A DNA stretch of 64,000 nucleotides from Clarkia xantiana subsp. parviflora (GCA_036873135.1 JAPTYO010000012.1:12532090-12596089), one strand, 5' to 3'; numbered from the stretch's first letter, positions 1-14,104 are shown. Numbers and translations are program-made. The notes: generated from the letters alone by a model not told the origin.

Positions 1-1498
1 AACAAAAAAATCGTCTCAGGACTCACGAGATTTGAGTGATTTAAACTGTGATCGTAAGTCCATCTCATAGAAAAGTATCAGCCTAATAACTCCAGCCTAC
101 ACTCGGGACGACCACTCATCTGAATGTAGAGACTAGAGAGTATTGCAGCCCCTCTTTAAATCCGGCTTAAAAATAATAATTGAACTTGGAATCAAGCATA
201 CCTACTATTATTAATTAACATGAAGATAAATAAAAGAAAAAAAAAATATGACTATACGTATATACATTAAATATCAATAGTCAATACATTTCTTATTTTG
301 TTATCCCAAAAAAATATTTGGGTTGGTTACCCTGAAATGAAAGATATTTGATATGGCAACTGGCTACTATGACGACGAGAGAGGAAGAGACGCCCACTAA
401 AAGCAAGAAGAAAATGAGCACAAGATTCCAAACTTGAAGCACCGACCACTTCTCCCATTATCAGCGTGATTCGTCATCATATCTCTCTCTCTCTCAACCA
501 ATCCACTCACTGTATATGCATATACGCATATATATATATAGCATGCAGCTCAATTGAAGCAAGCATTTAACGGAGCGGAGCTCCTTTTCTAACTGATTCA
601 GTTACCGTCTACATCAATTCTCTTCGCTGCCCGGCCTGGCCTCGCCTCATCAAGGTTGGTCCATTTCACTTCATCAATGGCGGACTGGATTCTTAATTTT
701 CTAAACTGATTGATGATATGGTTATAATATGGTTCAATGTTTGTCGCCTGGAGCTGCGCGACTTTTGTTGCTGTATCCATTTTACCGGAATAACCAGGAG
801 GCTCTGCTGTCCTTATCATCCTGATAATTATCTTCCTTTGGCAAAATCTTGTTCAACAATTTCATCGTCTTTGTTTTGTTTTTGTTAATACAGCAGATTA
901 ATTGGATAAGACTTCTTCACCGAGGGACGGACTGCGGCGAATCTCTATTTTTTGAAGAGATTTGCCTTTTAATCTACTAAATAAGGTAGCTCTCTCTCTC
1001 TTCTGGAGATTTCTTCCGACGTTGAATTACTTTCCTTAAATGCTGGTGGGATCTTCAATTTGACAATCTTTAATAGATATTATATATGCAGTAGTTTATT
1101 AACTGTACCATTACTTTATTATTGTTAAATGAAACCTAGGTCGACAAAGATCTTTCGTAAAAACTTTGCCAAGGAGTAGGTAGACTCTTTCGTAATAAGA
1201 ATCTCATTCTTATATAGCTGAGGTCATGTTTCATTTTTCCAGTCAATTCAATTCTCTGTCTAATGATCATCCAATTTGTTGATTTTTTCTCCGTCAGATT
1301 GTTTGTTCATCATCTGATTGGTACCGTTTTTGGCCGATCATATTGAGCATCTGCAGTTGTCTAAATGTTTACATAAGATTCTGTCAATATACTTGTGTTG
1401 TCGATTTCTAATTGATGAAGGAGCATAATAAATTCTTTGTTTCACATTGCAGATCCTCATAAATCACTCCTTTTGAGAGACACTATCTACAGTGGCCG
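1..1498 (+). promoter_or_regulatory. Upstream region and 5' leader of the BTB-TAZ gene
   Basis: No convincing gene is seen before the ATG at 1499. A CT run (about 481-494) and a TATA-like run (526-541) make a plausible core promoter, which would put transcription start near 560-580. The leader probably carries an intron: a donor-like gtagct near 986 and an acceptor (ttgcag, ending 1452) bracket an AT-rich stretch. This is inference from splice-like signals only. A minus-strand open frame at 598-819 overlaps this leader and is discussed as a finding. Confidence 0.45.
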
Positions 1499-3056
1499 AT
1501 GGCTTCATTACGAGTGGTTGATTCATCTGCTGGACCTGGGACATCCTCAGAAGTTGAAACATTTTGTGGATATTTTGATGTACAGTTTGAGGATGATGAT
1601 TATTTAGCTGAAATATCATTACTAGAAACACCGAGTTCATCATCTTCCTCCACATCTCATAATAAGTTTGGGATCCCCAAAGCGCCTCCTCTCCCTCATA
1701 ATAATAACATGTGCAGAAAAAGAAGAAACCGTCACATCGTGGAGAGAGCTCGAAGCTACAGCTCCGTCCCCATGGAAACAAAAGAAATATGGGACGATCT
1801 CTTCACTGAAGGATATGGCGCTGATGTATGCATCGTTGCAGAGGATGACAAATCATATGTTATGGCACATTACCATCTGCTGGTGAGTCTCCAACTGCCT
1901 TTCTAATGCATTTGAATTAGCAACAAAAGTGAAATCTGCTACATCGTCGATTAGATGAGATAGATAACAATCTGCATTATGTTTTAAGGGCAGATGTCTG
2001 CATCACCAGTGCTGGCAGCTTTTATAGAGCAATCCAGACTTGAAAATGGTGTGAGGTACATCAAGATTCCTGGGGTTCCTTATGCAGCGGTTCATGCTTT
2101 CATTCGTTTCCTCTACTCATCCTGGTATCCTCCCAAACCTCCATTTTAGCTGACTTTCATAGCATAATATTAGAAAGTTGTGCTTATTTTAAATATGAAA
2201 TACAGCTATGAAGAAGAAACAATGAAGGAATACGTTCTGCACTTGCTGGTTCTATCACACACCTACTCGGTTCCATCGCTGAAAAGAGTCTGTAGCTACT
2301 ATCTGGAGCATGCATGGTTGACCCAAGAAAATGTAATTGACGTGCTTCAATTGGCTAGGGAATGCAATTCACCGAGGCTCTCCTTTGTGTGCATCCGGAT
2401 GGTATTGAAGGACTTCAAAACCATATCCACAAGTGAAGGGTGGAAAGTGATGAGGCAAGCCAATCCTTCACTTGAGCAGGAGCTTCTTGAGGCAGTTGTC
2501 GAAGCCGACTCAGTAAGTTAATGTCCACTCCTGTCCTCTCAAGCATTTAACCCCGATTTAGTATAATCTGATGCACGGATGATATTTATTATGGTAGAGG
2601 AAGGAAGAGAGGTTGAGGAAGAAGGAAGAGAGGAAGGTGTACTTACAGCTTTATGAGGCAATGGAGGCCCTTATCCATATATGCAGAGACGGTTGCAGAA
2701 CGATTGGACCCCGTGACAAGATGCTTCCCAAAGGAGGAGGGACTCAAGCTGCTTGTGAGTTCCCTGCTTGCAAAGGGCTAGAAGCTCTTGTTCGCCATTT
2801 TTCCTTCTGCAAGATCCGGGTCCCGGGAGGATGCATCCAGTGCAAGCGAATGTGGCAGCTTCTTGAACTGCATTCCCGCATGTGTTCAGAGCCAGACACA
2901 TGCAAGGTCCCTCTTTGCAGGCATTTGAAGGAGAAGATGAAGAAGCACAGCAAGAAAGACGAGGGAAAATGGAGATTGCTGGTGAACAAATTAGCTGCAG
3001 CCAAGATTTCTCTAGGCCCTTTCTCTTCCAAATACTCTGCTGTCTTCATCTTGTGA
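1499..3056 (+). CDS. BTB/POZ and TAZ domain-containing protein (plant BT family)
   Basis: Four coding exons: 1499-1882, 1994-2124, 2206-2512 and 2598-3056. They give 426 residues with phases that close, and all introns are GT-AG. Residues about 1-95 are low-complexity with a Ser run and a basic patch. The BTB/POZ fold follows (about 96-190; GYGADV, RFLYSSCYEEE), then a BACK-like helical part, and a TAZ-type zinc finger in the last exon with many Cys/His ([37 protein letters not shown]). The basic C-terminus (KWRLLVNKL) fits the calmodulin-binding tail known in this family. Plant BT proteins act as scaffolds in the nucleus and cytosol, bridging CUL3 ubiquitin ligases, calmodulin and bromodomain proteins in light, sugar and hormone responses. 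BT1-BT5 cannot be told apart here. A polyadenylation-like AATAAA lies near 3139. The gene is convergent with LSM6, with 376 bp between the stop codons. Confidence 0.95.
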
Positions 3057-3432
3057 CCAACAAGGTCCCAACCCAAGATATACTACTACTTATAGGGGGA
3101 GGATAACAAAACGGTTGTTGCCTAGATTCTTCTGTATATAAAATAAAGTTACTCATGGCTCGATCTATTATTTATTGTACGAGCAATTGTAAAGATAACT
3201 AATTTTGTTAAGTATTGGTCAGATATTGGACAAGATATTGTAAAAGAGAACCTTCCCTCTGGGTTGGATAGGAAATCCTTAAAAAGAAGTAAATAACAGG
3301 TATCACTGAGATCATAAATATCTCCATCACATCTGAATACAAGAAGAAGAAACAGCAATTGAAACAAACACCTCATCTGTGTAGCACCACATTACAATTG
3401 CATCTGCCCAGTGCCTCTAATGCACATTATCA

Positions 3433-4430
3433 TCATGCCCCGTCAGCAAGAGTCCTCTTTGTAGTACTAATGTACAGAACTGCAAGAATCCAGATTTAAA
3501 CATAAACCCCAGTCAGCTAAATCTTTGATTTCTACATGTCAAGAAAAGAATGGCATCACCCAAAGTATGCTACAAAAGGGTTCAGAAGTAATGTTCCATC
3601 AGGTGATGGTCTTACCGTTGTTACCACGGATAAATGCATCTCCGTACTTGTTTTTCAGCTGCCCATTGACGTACTCCTCGGTCTGTTCCATTGCTATGTT
3701 CATGTAACCATCCAAACAGGCTAGAATACCTGCAATTCACAACTTTGGTTATTGTCATCTTTACAGCAGTAAGGGCTTAAGCCAAAGTGGTTCCCCTTTA
3801 TATTCCATAACTCTATTAGCTCCAAAGGGTTATGCAACAAACAAATAGGAGGAGGCAACTTAAACTATAAAGTTAGCTACAAATTTATTCAAAGTCACAT
3901 AACATTAACCAACACATGTGCACTCCAAAGGATTGACAATCAACACAGAAGAAATCGAGATACAAGCTTATGAAGGATGAAAATCACCCCTTCATTATAA
4001 CATTCATCGAATCGTGAACCTGGGCAATTTAGTGATCCTTCCATACCAAAATGCTTACAACCAAAGATTTTCTCCTCGACCTCAAACTATGAAAATAAAA
4101 AAAGCTCTGTTTTAAATTTATGTGATAGATTTCAGAACAGCAAGATTGAAATCTAACAATTAACGTTAGAGTAGATTATAGACCTCAAAGCACATCTCGT
4201 ACGCTAGGCTTTTTCCTCTACACTCGATCAAGAAAACGAAATTGAGCTCAACCAGCTGGGAATAATCAGAAAAATGAATGAATTACAGAAAACGTAGTAG
4301 CATGAAATCCCTTGCCTCGATAATCCACGCCCGAGTTCAATTTAACGACGACTGGCCTCCCGCGAATCGACTTCAGGAAATCTGCAGGAGTCTTGGTGGT
4401 GCCTGATCCTTTCTCGCTTCCTCCACTCAT
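3433..4430 (-). CDS. LSM6: U6 snRNA-associated Sm-like protein LSm6
   Basis: Three exons on the minus strand: 4430-4316, 3729-3616 and 3479-3433. They give 91 residues, the usual LSM6 length. The start reads MSGGSEKGSGTTKTPADFL. The Sm1 motif spans the first junction (VVVKLNSGVDYRG then LACLDGYMNIAME), and the Sm2 motif (AFIRGNN then VLYIS) spans the second. LSm6 is a subunit of the LSm2-8 ring that binds the U6 snRNA 3' end in the nucleus, and of the cytoplasmic LSm1-7 ring in mRNA decapping. Exon 1 ends in GAG followed by GCAAGG, so intron 1 (4315-3730) is a GC-AG intron. No GT donor nearby keeps the conserved reading. Intron 2 (3615-3480) is GT-AG. A CTGCAG near 4461 suggests a further leader intron. 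Confidence 0.95.
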
Positions 4431-4918
4431 CGTTTTCAACCTTCAGTCACGGCTTATACCACCTGCAGCGTAAATTCAATACATCTGATCGGTGCTTTTA
4501 CATTCAGACTCGGCATTGATGGAATATATGGACGCCGGACTAAGCGCCATAACTCGAGTGGGTGTAGATTGGACTAACCAGTTAGGGCTTTGGCCTCCGG
4601 ATCGGCGATTCTCAGAGCGTCGGAGTGGAAAAGAAAGATGTGGGAAAAGCGTAGTTTGAACAAACTAATAGTATACCCATTGGCCAAAAAACAAACTAAT
4701 AACCTAAACCTAAACTCACAAAAAAAAAACTAAAGTAGAGAAGTAAGTACATGTACGTTTGTGGGACCGATTTTTTGCGGTGAATCGGCGTCGTTCTAGT
4801 AATATTTTTATTTTGTAATTATTAAATTATTAGTTGAAATTTGTTTCTACAAGAAATTTATAAAAAAAATTCATGACTTAAGTTTGAACTAAAAAAAATT
4901 CCAGTTAACATTTTATTT

Positions 4919-6771
4919 TAGGGTTTATAACCAAATTGCTACCTGAACTTTGGCCCGCTTAAAAATCGTTACCTCAACTTTTGATTTTGAAATTTAGCTA
5001 CCTCAACTTTGAAATTCAGATCAAATCGCTACCTCAGTCAATTTTTTGTCAATTTAGACAGAATTGAACCACATATATTTTTTTTAATATTTTTCTTCCA
5101 AAAATGCCATTGCCTCTATTCCTTGCGTGAACATACTTCACCATATTCTCTCCATTATCATCGTCATTATTTTATGCGTAAACATGTCTTTTGGTCCATG
5201 ATGTTTGACAATTTTTGGGTTTTGGTCCATGATGTTTTTTTTCCTAGTTTTGGTACTATATGTTTGCAGATTTTTTCTAGTTTTGGTCCGACCGTTACAT
5301 TCTGTCCATTTTTTGACATGTACAAGTCACGTGATCCACCCTAAACTTTCAATTTTGTTCAATTTAGTCCCTCTAATACTTTCCTAACCATTTTTCTGTT
5401 CAATTTAGTCCCGAAGTTTCAAAAATTCAATTGGACCTATTGTCCAACTGGGGTCAATTTTGAAACTTCGGGACTAAATTGAACAAAAAAAAGAGGTTAA
5501 GAAAGTATTAGAGAGACTAAATTTAAAGTTTAGAGTGGATCACATGACTTGAACATGTCAAAAAATTGACGGAATGTAACGGTTAGACCAAAACTAGAAA
5601 AAAATATGCAAACATATGGTACCAAAACTAGGTAAAAAAAACATCATTGACCAAAACTCAAAAGTTGTCAAATATCATAGACCAAAAGACATGTTAACCC
5701 TTATTTTATTCTATGTCGTATGTATATCATCAATTCCAATAGTTCAGACAGACTTCTACATTACTAATTAACAATTCCTCCATCAAAACAAGCTGCAGAA
5801 TCTAAAAGTTGTTATGTTGTTGTCTTGATGCAGTAATGATGTTGTTTCATTGTTGTTGTTTTTTTTATGCTTTTGCTTATGCAATTTTTAGTTCGGTTTT
5901 AATTATACGTTTACGTTATGTGTTATTTTGATGTGTTATCTTGCTGCAGTAATTATGTTGTATCATTGCTGTTTTTTTTTTTTTTTTTTTGCTGTTGCAA
6001 TTTTCACTATTACGACGTTTACTTTTTGTTATTTTGTTGTTGAATCATAGCGAATATTTTTCGTTATCCTGTTATTCAATTGCTTCCAATGAAAGGGGTC
6101 TGGGTATTTGTGGATCAAAGTCGTAAAAAAGTAATACGTCCTTAAATTATAATACAAATTAAGTTAAATTCACTCCGCTTACTAGCATTTTCAGCAATTG
6201 CACAAAAAGATAAAATAGAAGATAATAATAAGAGATAAAAAAGAAGTTGAAACACTTGGAAGAGAAAACTTTAAATCCGTATCTATGTCTGGTATACTTG
6301 GAACTAACATCAAAACAATTTGAATTCTGTTGTATTTTCATTAGGATATATACATGACATTTGCAAATTCCATACATAATTTTCAGGTGAACAGAGCAAG
6401 TAGAGCGGCGAAGTTAACATTTTTTTTTATGAGAGAATTGTTAATTAGTAATATAGAAATTTGACTGAACTCTTGGAATTGAAGATATATATACGACATA
6501 GAAGAAAATAATAAAGCAAAGATGATAATGTAGAGAAGATGCTGAAGTATGTTCACGCAAGGAGGCATGAAATAAAGACAACGACATTTTTGGAAGAAAA
6601 ATATTTGAAAAAAACACATGTGGTTCAATTCTGTCTAAATTGATAAAAAAATTGACTGAGGTAGCGATTTGATATGAATTTCAAAGTTGAAGTAGCTAAT
6701 TTTCAAAATCAAAAGTTGAGGTAGCGATTTGTAAGCGGGACAAAGTTCAGGTAGCAATTTGGTTATTAACC
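4919..6771. mobile_element. Foldback (long-TIR) DNA element, Mutator-like MITE type
   Basis: The left arm (about 4922-5175 plus 5701-5795) is the imperfect inverse of the right arm (about 6410-6771). Both outer ends read ...AATAACC/TATAACCAAATTGCTACCTGAAC, then repeats of GCTACCT. Arms of about 350 bp surround a non-coding AT-rich core (about 5800-6400). The core holds a rough tandem repeat around ATGCAGTAAT and ATGTTGT. No transposase is present, so it is non-autonomous. The exact ends are uncertain: ATTTTATT flanks both sides but does not abut the left end exactly. A second foldback element has inserted into the left arm. Confidence 0.75.
5176..5700. mobile_element. Nested foldback MITE with 9-bp target duplication
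   Basis: This 525-bp near-palindrome has ends GCGTAAACATGTCTTTTGG (left) and the complement of GGGTTAACATGTCTTTTGG (right). A perfect 9-bp direct duplication TTATTTTAT flanks it (5167-5175 and 5701-5709), which is the Mutator-superfamily size. The arms meet around 5440, where the strand folds back with almost no loop. The uninterrupted opposite arm of the host element (about 6505-6520, inverted) shows the target once, which supports an insertion here. There is no coding capacity. Confidence 0.85.
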
Positions 6772-7399
6772 ATTTTATTGTCCAATTTTTTTTTAAAATT
6801 AAAAGTTTTAAAACTACGTATTTTTTTTAACTATCAGTTATCAGCATTTTTTTTGTGCTACGTCAAAAGTTAATATGTATTTAGCGGACCTTTCTACAAT
6901 GCTCTTGGAGCACCATGCTTTTGCCACTAATTTTTTTATTTTTCTATTGCCCTAAAGGTGAACCTCATAGGGAAATTGTTATTATTAATAATATAATACA
7001 CATCTTAGGTGTAGTTAAAAGAATTCATATTTTTTCATACTTTTAAAGTTTTACTTATGTTACAATTAAGTCCACCATAGTATTAAAAAAACCAAAAGCA
7101 CGTGCTCCCAAAGCATGTTAGAAAAATCCTTAGCTCCGTCACATGATTTTTTTTTTGGGCCAAATCTCCGTCACATTGATTGAAATGAAAAAAATAAAAC
7201 TTTGTGGGAGATAATCGTCATCTGCCCTTCTCTTTTCCGCCTCTATCTCTCACTTTTGTCTCTGATTCATTGTCTTGAAAGTTGAAGCGTTATTCGTTGA
7301 TGCCCTAGTCAAATAGTTCGTCTCCTCCAGATTGTCCAATCACTGGGCTTTTACTTGCGGATTGTTTTCCCCGGAAATTTTGGTTCTCTGTTGTCCAAT
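6772..7399 (+). promoter_or_regulatory. Intergenic region and leader before the FAM133-like gene
   Basis: AT-rich sequence with homopolymer runs. No gene or repeat with clear ends was recognised. Transcription of the downstream gene probably starts in the pyrimidine-rich part from about 7225, just before the start codon at 7400. Confidence 0.35.
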
Positions 7400-10369
7400 A
7401 TGGGGAAGAATCAAGCATACAAAGCTATGCAGAGATCGAGGTTGGGCTCAAGCTCTGCTGACCCTGAGCAGATCGAAGATGGCATGGTTTGTATCCTTCC
7501 ATACTCAACATTTATGTAGATTGAATTCCTAAATGTTATATGATTTTCAATTTATCTTCCTTTGAGCTCTCTGCATTGCTTGGGTATTTTGGTTCTTATC
7601 CTGAAACCCTTTTCTCGATGCCCTTTTCCTCAAATTGGGAAATTTCATCATGGGTTTTCAGTTGAATGTTGATATCATGTGGGTTCGGCAGAGTCTGCTC
7701 ATTATCTTGGTATGAGCACAACATGAGGTTCAATTACAGTTGATGCCTGTAAATGTCTATAACTGAAGTAACAAAGGGAAAACTCTTTCTGGAAGCAGAA
7801 AGATTCAATCTGAGTCGTCGGTATGAACTGCTCCATTGAACTCTGCTATTTGTGTTGTTGGAGTGGCTGTTAATTAGAGCTTAGGAGTAATGGTGTGCTA
7901 TTGGCTGCTTGAGCGGTTCTTGTGATCCCAATAATTTGGATATATCTTTTGCTCTAGAGAAATTCATGATGTCTCTTAGCTTGAAAGATGACTTATTGCA
8001 GATTTTGTTAGAGAATTTGTTAGGTACTGCAAAGCCAAGATGGGAACTTGCGGTCCATCCCAGCTGAATAAAGTTCATGTTCTTCTAACTCTTGGTTATC
8101 AGCTCTTGATGATGGTTTTGTAACTGTAATTTTGGACAATGTTTTACGGTCAACATTCATTTACTGACTCTTGCTAGTTTAACCTCAAGAATAAGCCTGC
8201 TCCGCTTCATGAACTATTGCCATGGAAGTGAGTAAATCACATTTAGCTTTTACCTGTATTCAAAAGAATGAAAATGCTGCTGCTTGCGCTCCAGCAAAGG
8301 CGACTTTATGCACGCCAGATGCTTCTTAGGAACATATTGAAACCAATTTTCAGATTGCTGAACAAATTCTTTGGTTGAGAAATTCTAAATTCTGCTGAGC
8401 TTAATCATCCTTCAAGAGAGAACATTGTGATTGATTAAAATCGTTTTTCTGAGACGTTAGGTATCAACATGGTTGTAAACTTGTCAATCTACCATTTATG
8501 TCTTCCTGTTTAGGAATCTATGGTTCTTTACTGTGAACTGCGCTTGTGAATCGTTGTAAAGCTTCTAGCAATATTCCTAACAGGCGTCGTTTTGTTATTC
8601 TCTAACTCTAACTTGTATACCATTTTGACAATAAGATGATAGCGATTGAAGAACAGATTATGTATTTTAATGGGTATGTTGAAAATGAATGGATGTGTTT
8701 TCTGATAGCTTAAACAAAGAAGGTGCTATTCCCAATCGTAGCAATTACTATTTTCCTGCAGTGTAGAAGAAAGCTGACCTACCTGGTTGTTCATTACGTT
8801 TGTGTCACTTCATCCGTAAAGCATACAACTTCAGTATGCAGCATGCAAAATGGATTTTGAATTTTGTCTAAATAAAATATTTTAGTAACTAAGGAATATT
8901 TGTAATGTTTGCTCAACTTTTACTGATGAGGATTGTCACAGGTGGACAGTTCATTTCATTCACCAGAGTGGCATGCTGCTCGTTTGGCCAGTCTTAAAAC
9001 ATCTAATACAGTCACCTGGGAGGAGTACAAAAAGAAGCAAAAGGTAATCCAATCGCCTCTATCTAGTATCTGATGATGATGGATTTTGCTATTTATTTAT
9101 AGTGACTGACTAACATCTCTTTTTTCGTTATATTCTTCCACAAGTAAGGTAGGTTGTGTTATTTAATTGATTTGCCTAATCTTTAAGGCTTGATGATTTG
9201 ATTTCTCTGTAAAATGTGGCAGCTAGCCTAGTCTCTATTTTCGGTAGAAATTGACACTATTTGCTCGGATGGGTACTTGTTGATGTAATAGGAGGATGAA
9301 ATTAAGAAGGGAGAAATGGAAGCAGACACAAACCGAATGATGAAAGAATACAGAGCACAGTTGGATGCTGAAAGGGCTCTCAAGCTTGCTCAAGGAAGAA
9401 ACCACTCTAGCACTAGCAGTAGTAAACTCAAGCCTAGAAAGGGTATGCATACCGCTGCTATCCATTTACTACTTAGGGTTAATAACCTAAAAACTGTTTC
9501 AACTATAGGTTATGTTGTTTTGATGTCCCGGATTTAAAATGTTGATATTTGGTGTCCCAACTATCAGGCTAGTTGATTTCCACTTTTTTCTCTTAAAATT
9601 GACGGAAAAAAAAATTAAGCATAAAAAAAGCCTAAACCGTGAGCAAAAAATCTGATACTTTGGAAAAGTGAAAAACATGTTTTCATTGCTTAAAATGTCC
9701 ATTTTAATGCCAAAATCAGTCGAAAAAAGTAGAAAATAACAAATCCGATAGCTGGGACACCGAATATCAACATTTTTAAATTTGGAACAGTAATTAGTAA
9801 CATGACCTATTGAGACTGTTGTTAGGTGATTAACCCTATTACTTAGTGTACTTTGCACTGTTTCTCGAATTTATAAGTCTGGGCATGTTGCAGCAGATAG
9901 GAAGGAGAAGGATTCAAGAAGACGCAGCAGTAAAAGAAAGGTTATTGGCTTGCCATTTTTTTTTTTTATAATTACAGTTAATCTGGTTAATTTACTCGGT
10001 TGTTGAGAACAATGCTGGATTGGAATCAGAACTATTTGATTTGATTTGATGTGTTTTGTTTGTTGGTATGAGTTGTGGACTCTCAAAACATAGGTGCTCA
10101 TCTGATATTATTTGTAGAGGAGGTCGAGCAGGGAGGAAGAGTCAGATTCTAGCACCTCAAGTTCGTCCTCTTCATCTGATTTATCGAGTAGCGGTGAAGA
10201 TGGAAGGGGGGAAGCAAAGAAGAGATCAAAGTCTAAGAGGTGTTGGAGAAGGAAGAAGAAGGAGAGGAAGCACCACAGAAGAAAGGCGGCGAGTGATAGC
10301 AGTGGTGGGGAAGAGAGTGACGGCCCTGTGCCGCTCTCTAGATTCTTTGGAAACGTCAACAAGAGCTAG
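7400..10369 (+). CDS. FAM133-like Lys/Arg/Ser-rich nuclear protein
   Basis: Five exons: 7400-7486, 8942-9043, 9292-9442, 9894-9940 and 10118-10369. They encode 212 residues with phases that close at every junction. The N-terminus (MGKNQAYKAMQRSRLGSSS) and the WEEYKKKQK motif near residue 55 resemble the eukaryotic FAM133 layout: a short conserved head, a charged coiled segment (about 64-100), then RS/K-rich low complexity. The tail has alternating Ser and Lys/Arg blocks and ends in PVPLSRFFGNV, a C-terminal motif I recall in plant homologues. RS/K-rich proteins of this sort are usually nuclear and linked to splicing, but no biochemical role is visible. Intron 1 is long (7487-8941). Intron 3 contains a complete MITE and ends in a tandem CAGCAG acceptor. 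The gene-family name is tentative; the gene model is firm. Confidence 0.85.
9476..9836. mobile_element. Intronic MITE with GGGTTAATA/C ends
   Basis: This 361-bp element lies wholly inside intron 3 of the FAM133-like gene. Terminal inverted repeats start GGGTTAATAACCT on the left and GGGTTAATCACCT on the right strand, and extend about 90 bp. Flanks are TACTACTTA (9467-9475) and TATTACTTA (9837-9845), a 9-bp target duplication with one mismatch, as for Mutator-type elements. No protein is encoded. Confidence 0.8.
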
Positions 10370-11936
10370 CTAGCTTGCTTGCTTGCTAGATATATATATA
10401 AGGGAGGGTATACTAAACAAGAAGAAGAAGAAGAAGGAAACTCCTCAAACTGTTTGTCATAAAAGAAGAAAAAATAAGACATTTTTCCAGTAGAAGAAGT
10501 TTAGTCTGTTTAGAGATAGATAGTTGGATCATTATTATTAGGGTTAAGAACTTCAAGGATGTTGCAATTGGTTGTTCAAACCACCGGATTTGTTTCCGTC
10601 GTTAAGTTTGATGGAACGAAATCATGTGACAGGTCTTTGATGTGATTGGCTGCTGATGTATCAGATTTGTTCCGGTTGGCTGGCTGATCAACATGTTGCA
10701 AAAGATATGTCACGTGATCTTACTCTGTCAGTTTTAACTGTCGATTTTACTTCTTTATTTATGTATTTCTGGGGAGTGCATGAACTTGCATTTTGTTGCG
10801 TTTAAGTCTGCTTGTACCAATCAAACCGAACCAAGTGCAAACGCATTCTACTCAACTATAGATAGATTCATACATATTACAACTTCACTTATATTTGTTA
10901 CTACATACATTCCTTAGTTACCCTAGTATGAGAGTCACAATCTTATGCACATCCATGTCAAATGCTCTTCTAATATTTTGCTTTTCTAATAATAGACTTG
11001 TGAAATGAAATCAAAAGTTACCCCATAAACAAAACATATGTACGGCATCTCTTTGCCGAACAGCATACAAAAATTTAGGTATTTAAGTTATCAGGTTTTG
11101 ATAAAACACTTTCTAAAAAATACTTGAATTTTAAACACGTAACATTTGCTCATTGCTGCAACAATTTTTAGATTATTGTATTAGTCATTTCATTTCTGTC
11201 TGCGGATGCATAAAGACAGTACTATTTAAGTATAGTGCTATTAAAGTTTGTATAAATTGTATAAAGTTTACGCTATTTGAGATTTTAGCTTTAGCTCCTG
11301 AAGTTTAAATTGTTTATATTGACTGTCTAAAGTTTGTCGAAATTTAATGTCTTCGTCCAAATTTACTATTAAAATTGACAGAACTTGTTCTTGTGCTTGT
11401 GTCACATGACCCAATAAAAAAAAAAATCTAAAATTATCCCTAGTTAGGTGATGGCCGACCAAGGTGGGGTAGTGGCCGGCCGGAGTTGAATGGTAAACGA
11501 CAAGATTAGGGTGGTGGTCGGCCAGAGATGTGTTTGGCCGGAGTAAACATAAAAGTATCTGAGGCAATTTCGACTTTTCACACAATTCTGTCAAATTTGA
11601 AAAAAAATAATGGACGTAAAACCAAATTTCAACAAAATTGAAACTTCAAACAGCCAATATCAACAATTTAAACTTCAGACACCAAAATCTCACATAGTGC
11701 AAACCTCTTATGCAAAATAGTCGGCCTCTCAAAATCAAAACACAGATAGATTCTAGTAATAGTTGAAGTAATGGTTGGTACCCCAAAAAAGGCACAACTA
11801 CACTGGTGGTTTGCAAACGCAACAAAAGTTTAAACAAAAATGATCTTCAACAAACAGCTAGCTGCTAGATAGAGAACAACACCCACTGCTAGTTTGTGCT
11901 TCAAAATAAAAACAGTTGCCCAAGCTTACTCAACAC
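10370..11936. other. Convergent intergenic region
   Basis: This stretch lies between the 3' ends of the FAM133-like gene and RPL5. A short GCTT run (about 10374-10388) follows the first stop codon. The rest is AT-rich with no gene seen, apart from the foldback repeat listed at 11268-11706. The last 150-200 bp probably hold the RPL5 3' UTR. Confidence 0.4.
11268..11706. repeat. Foldback repeat (MITE candidate)
   Basis: The left arm from about 11268 (GTTTACGCTATTTGAG) is the inverted counterpart of the right arm ending near 11706 (complement reads GTTTGCACTATGTGAG). Arm pairing extends about 130 bp and includes CTGAAGTTTAAATTGTT. A GC-richer loop with GGCCGG motifs lies between. I could not find a convincing target duplication, so the ends and superfamily are open. 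Confidence 0.6.
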
Positions 11937-14011
<2,075 letters not shown>

Positions 14012-14082
14012 TGCTATCGAGATGGAGGCAGCGAGAACAGAAGAAGGAGAATGGAGTTAAGCGGCTGGAGTTCACTCTAGAG

Positions 14083-14104
14083 TATTTATATATACCTAGG
14101 GTTT
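14083..14104 (-). promoter_or_regulatory. RPL5 core promoter: TATA box and telo-box
   Basis: On the minus strand, AAACCCTA (14104-14097) lies immediately upstream of TATATATAAATA (14094-14083), about 70 bp before the start codon. Telo-boxes next to TATA boxes are typical of plant ribosomal protein genes and support coordinate expression in dividing cells. Transcription start is inferred near 14055-14060. The leader is pyrimidine-rich (CTCCTTCTTCTG). Confidence 0.7.

Noticed and set aside
1464..1781. Minus-strand 105-codon frame opposite exon 1 of the BTB-TAZ gene
   Set aside because: Antisense shadow of a well-supported exon.
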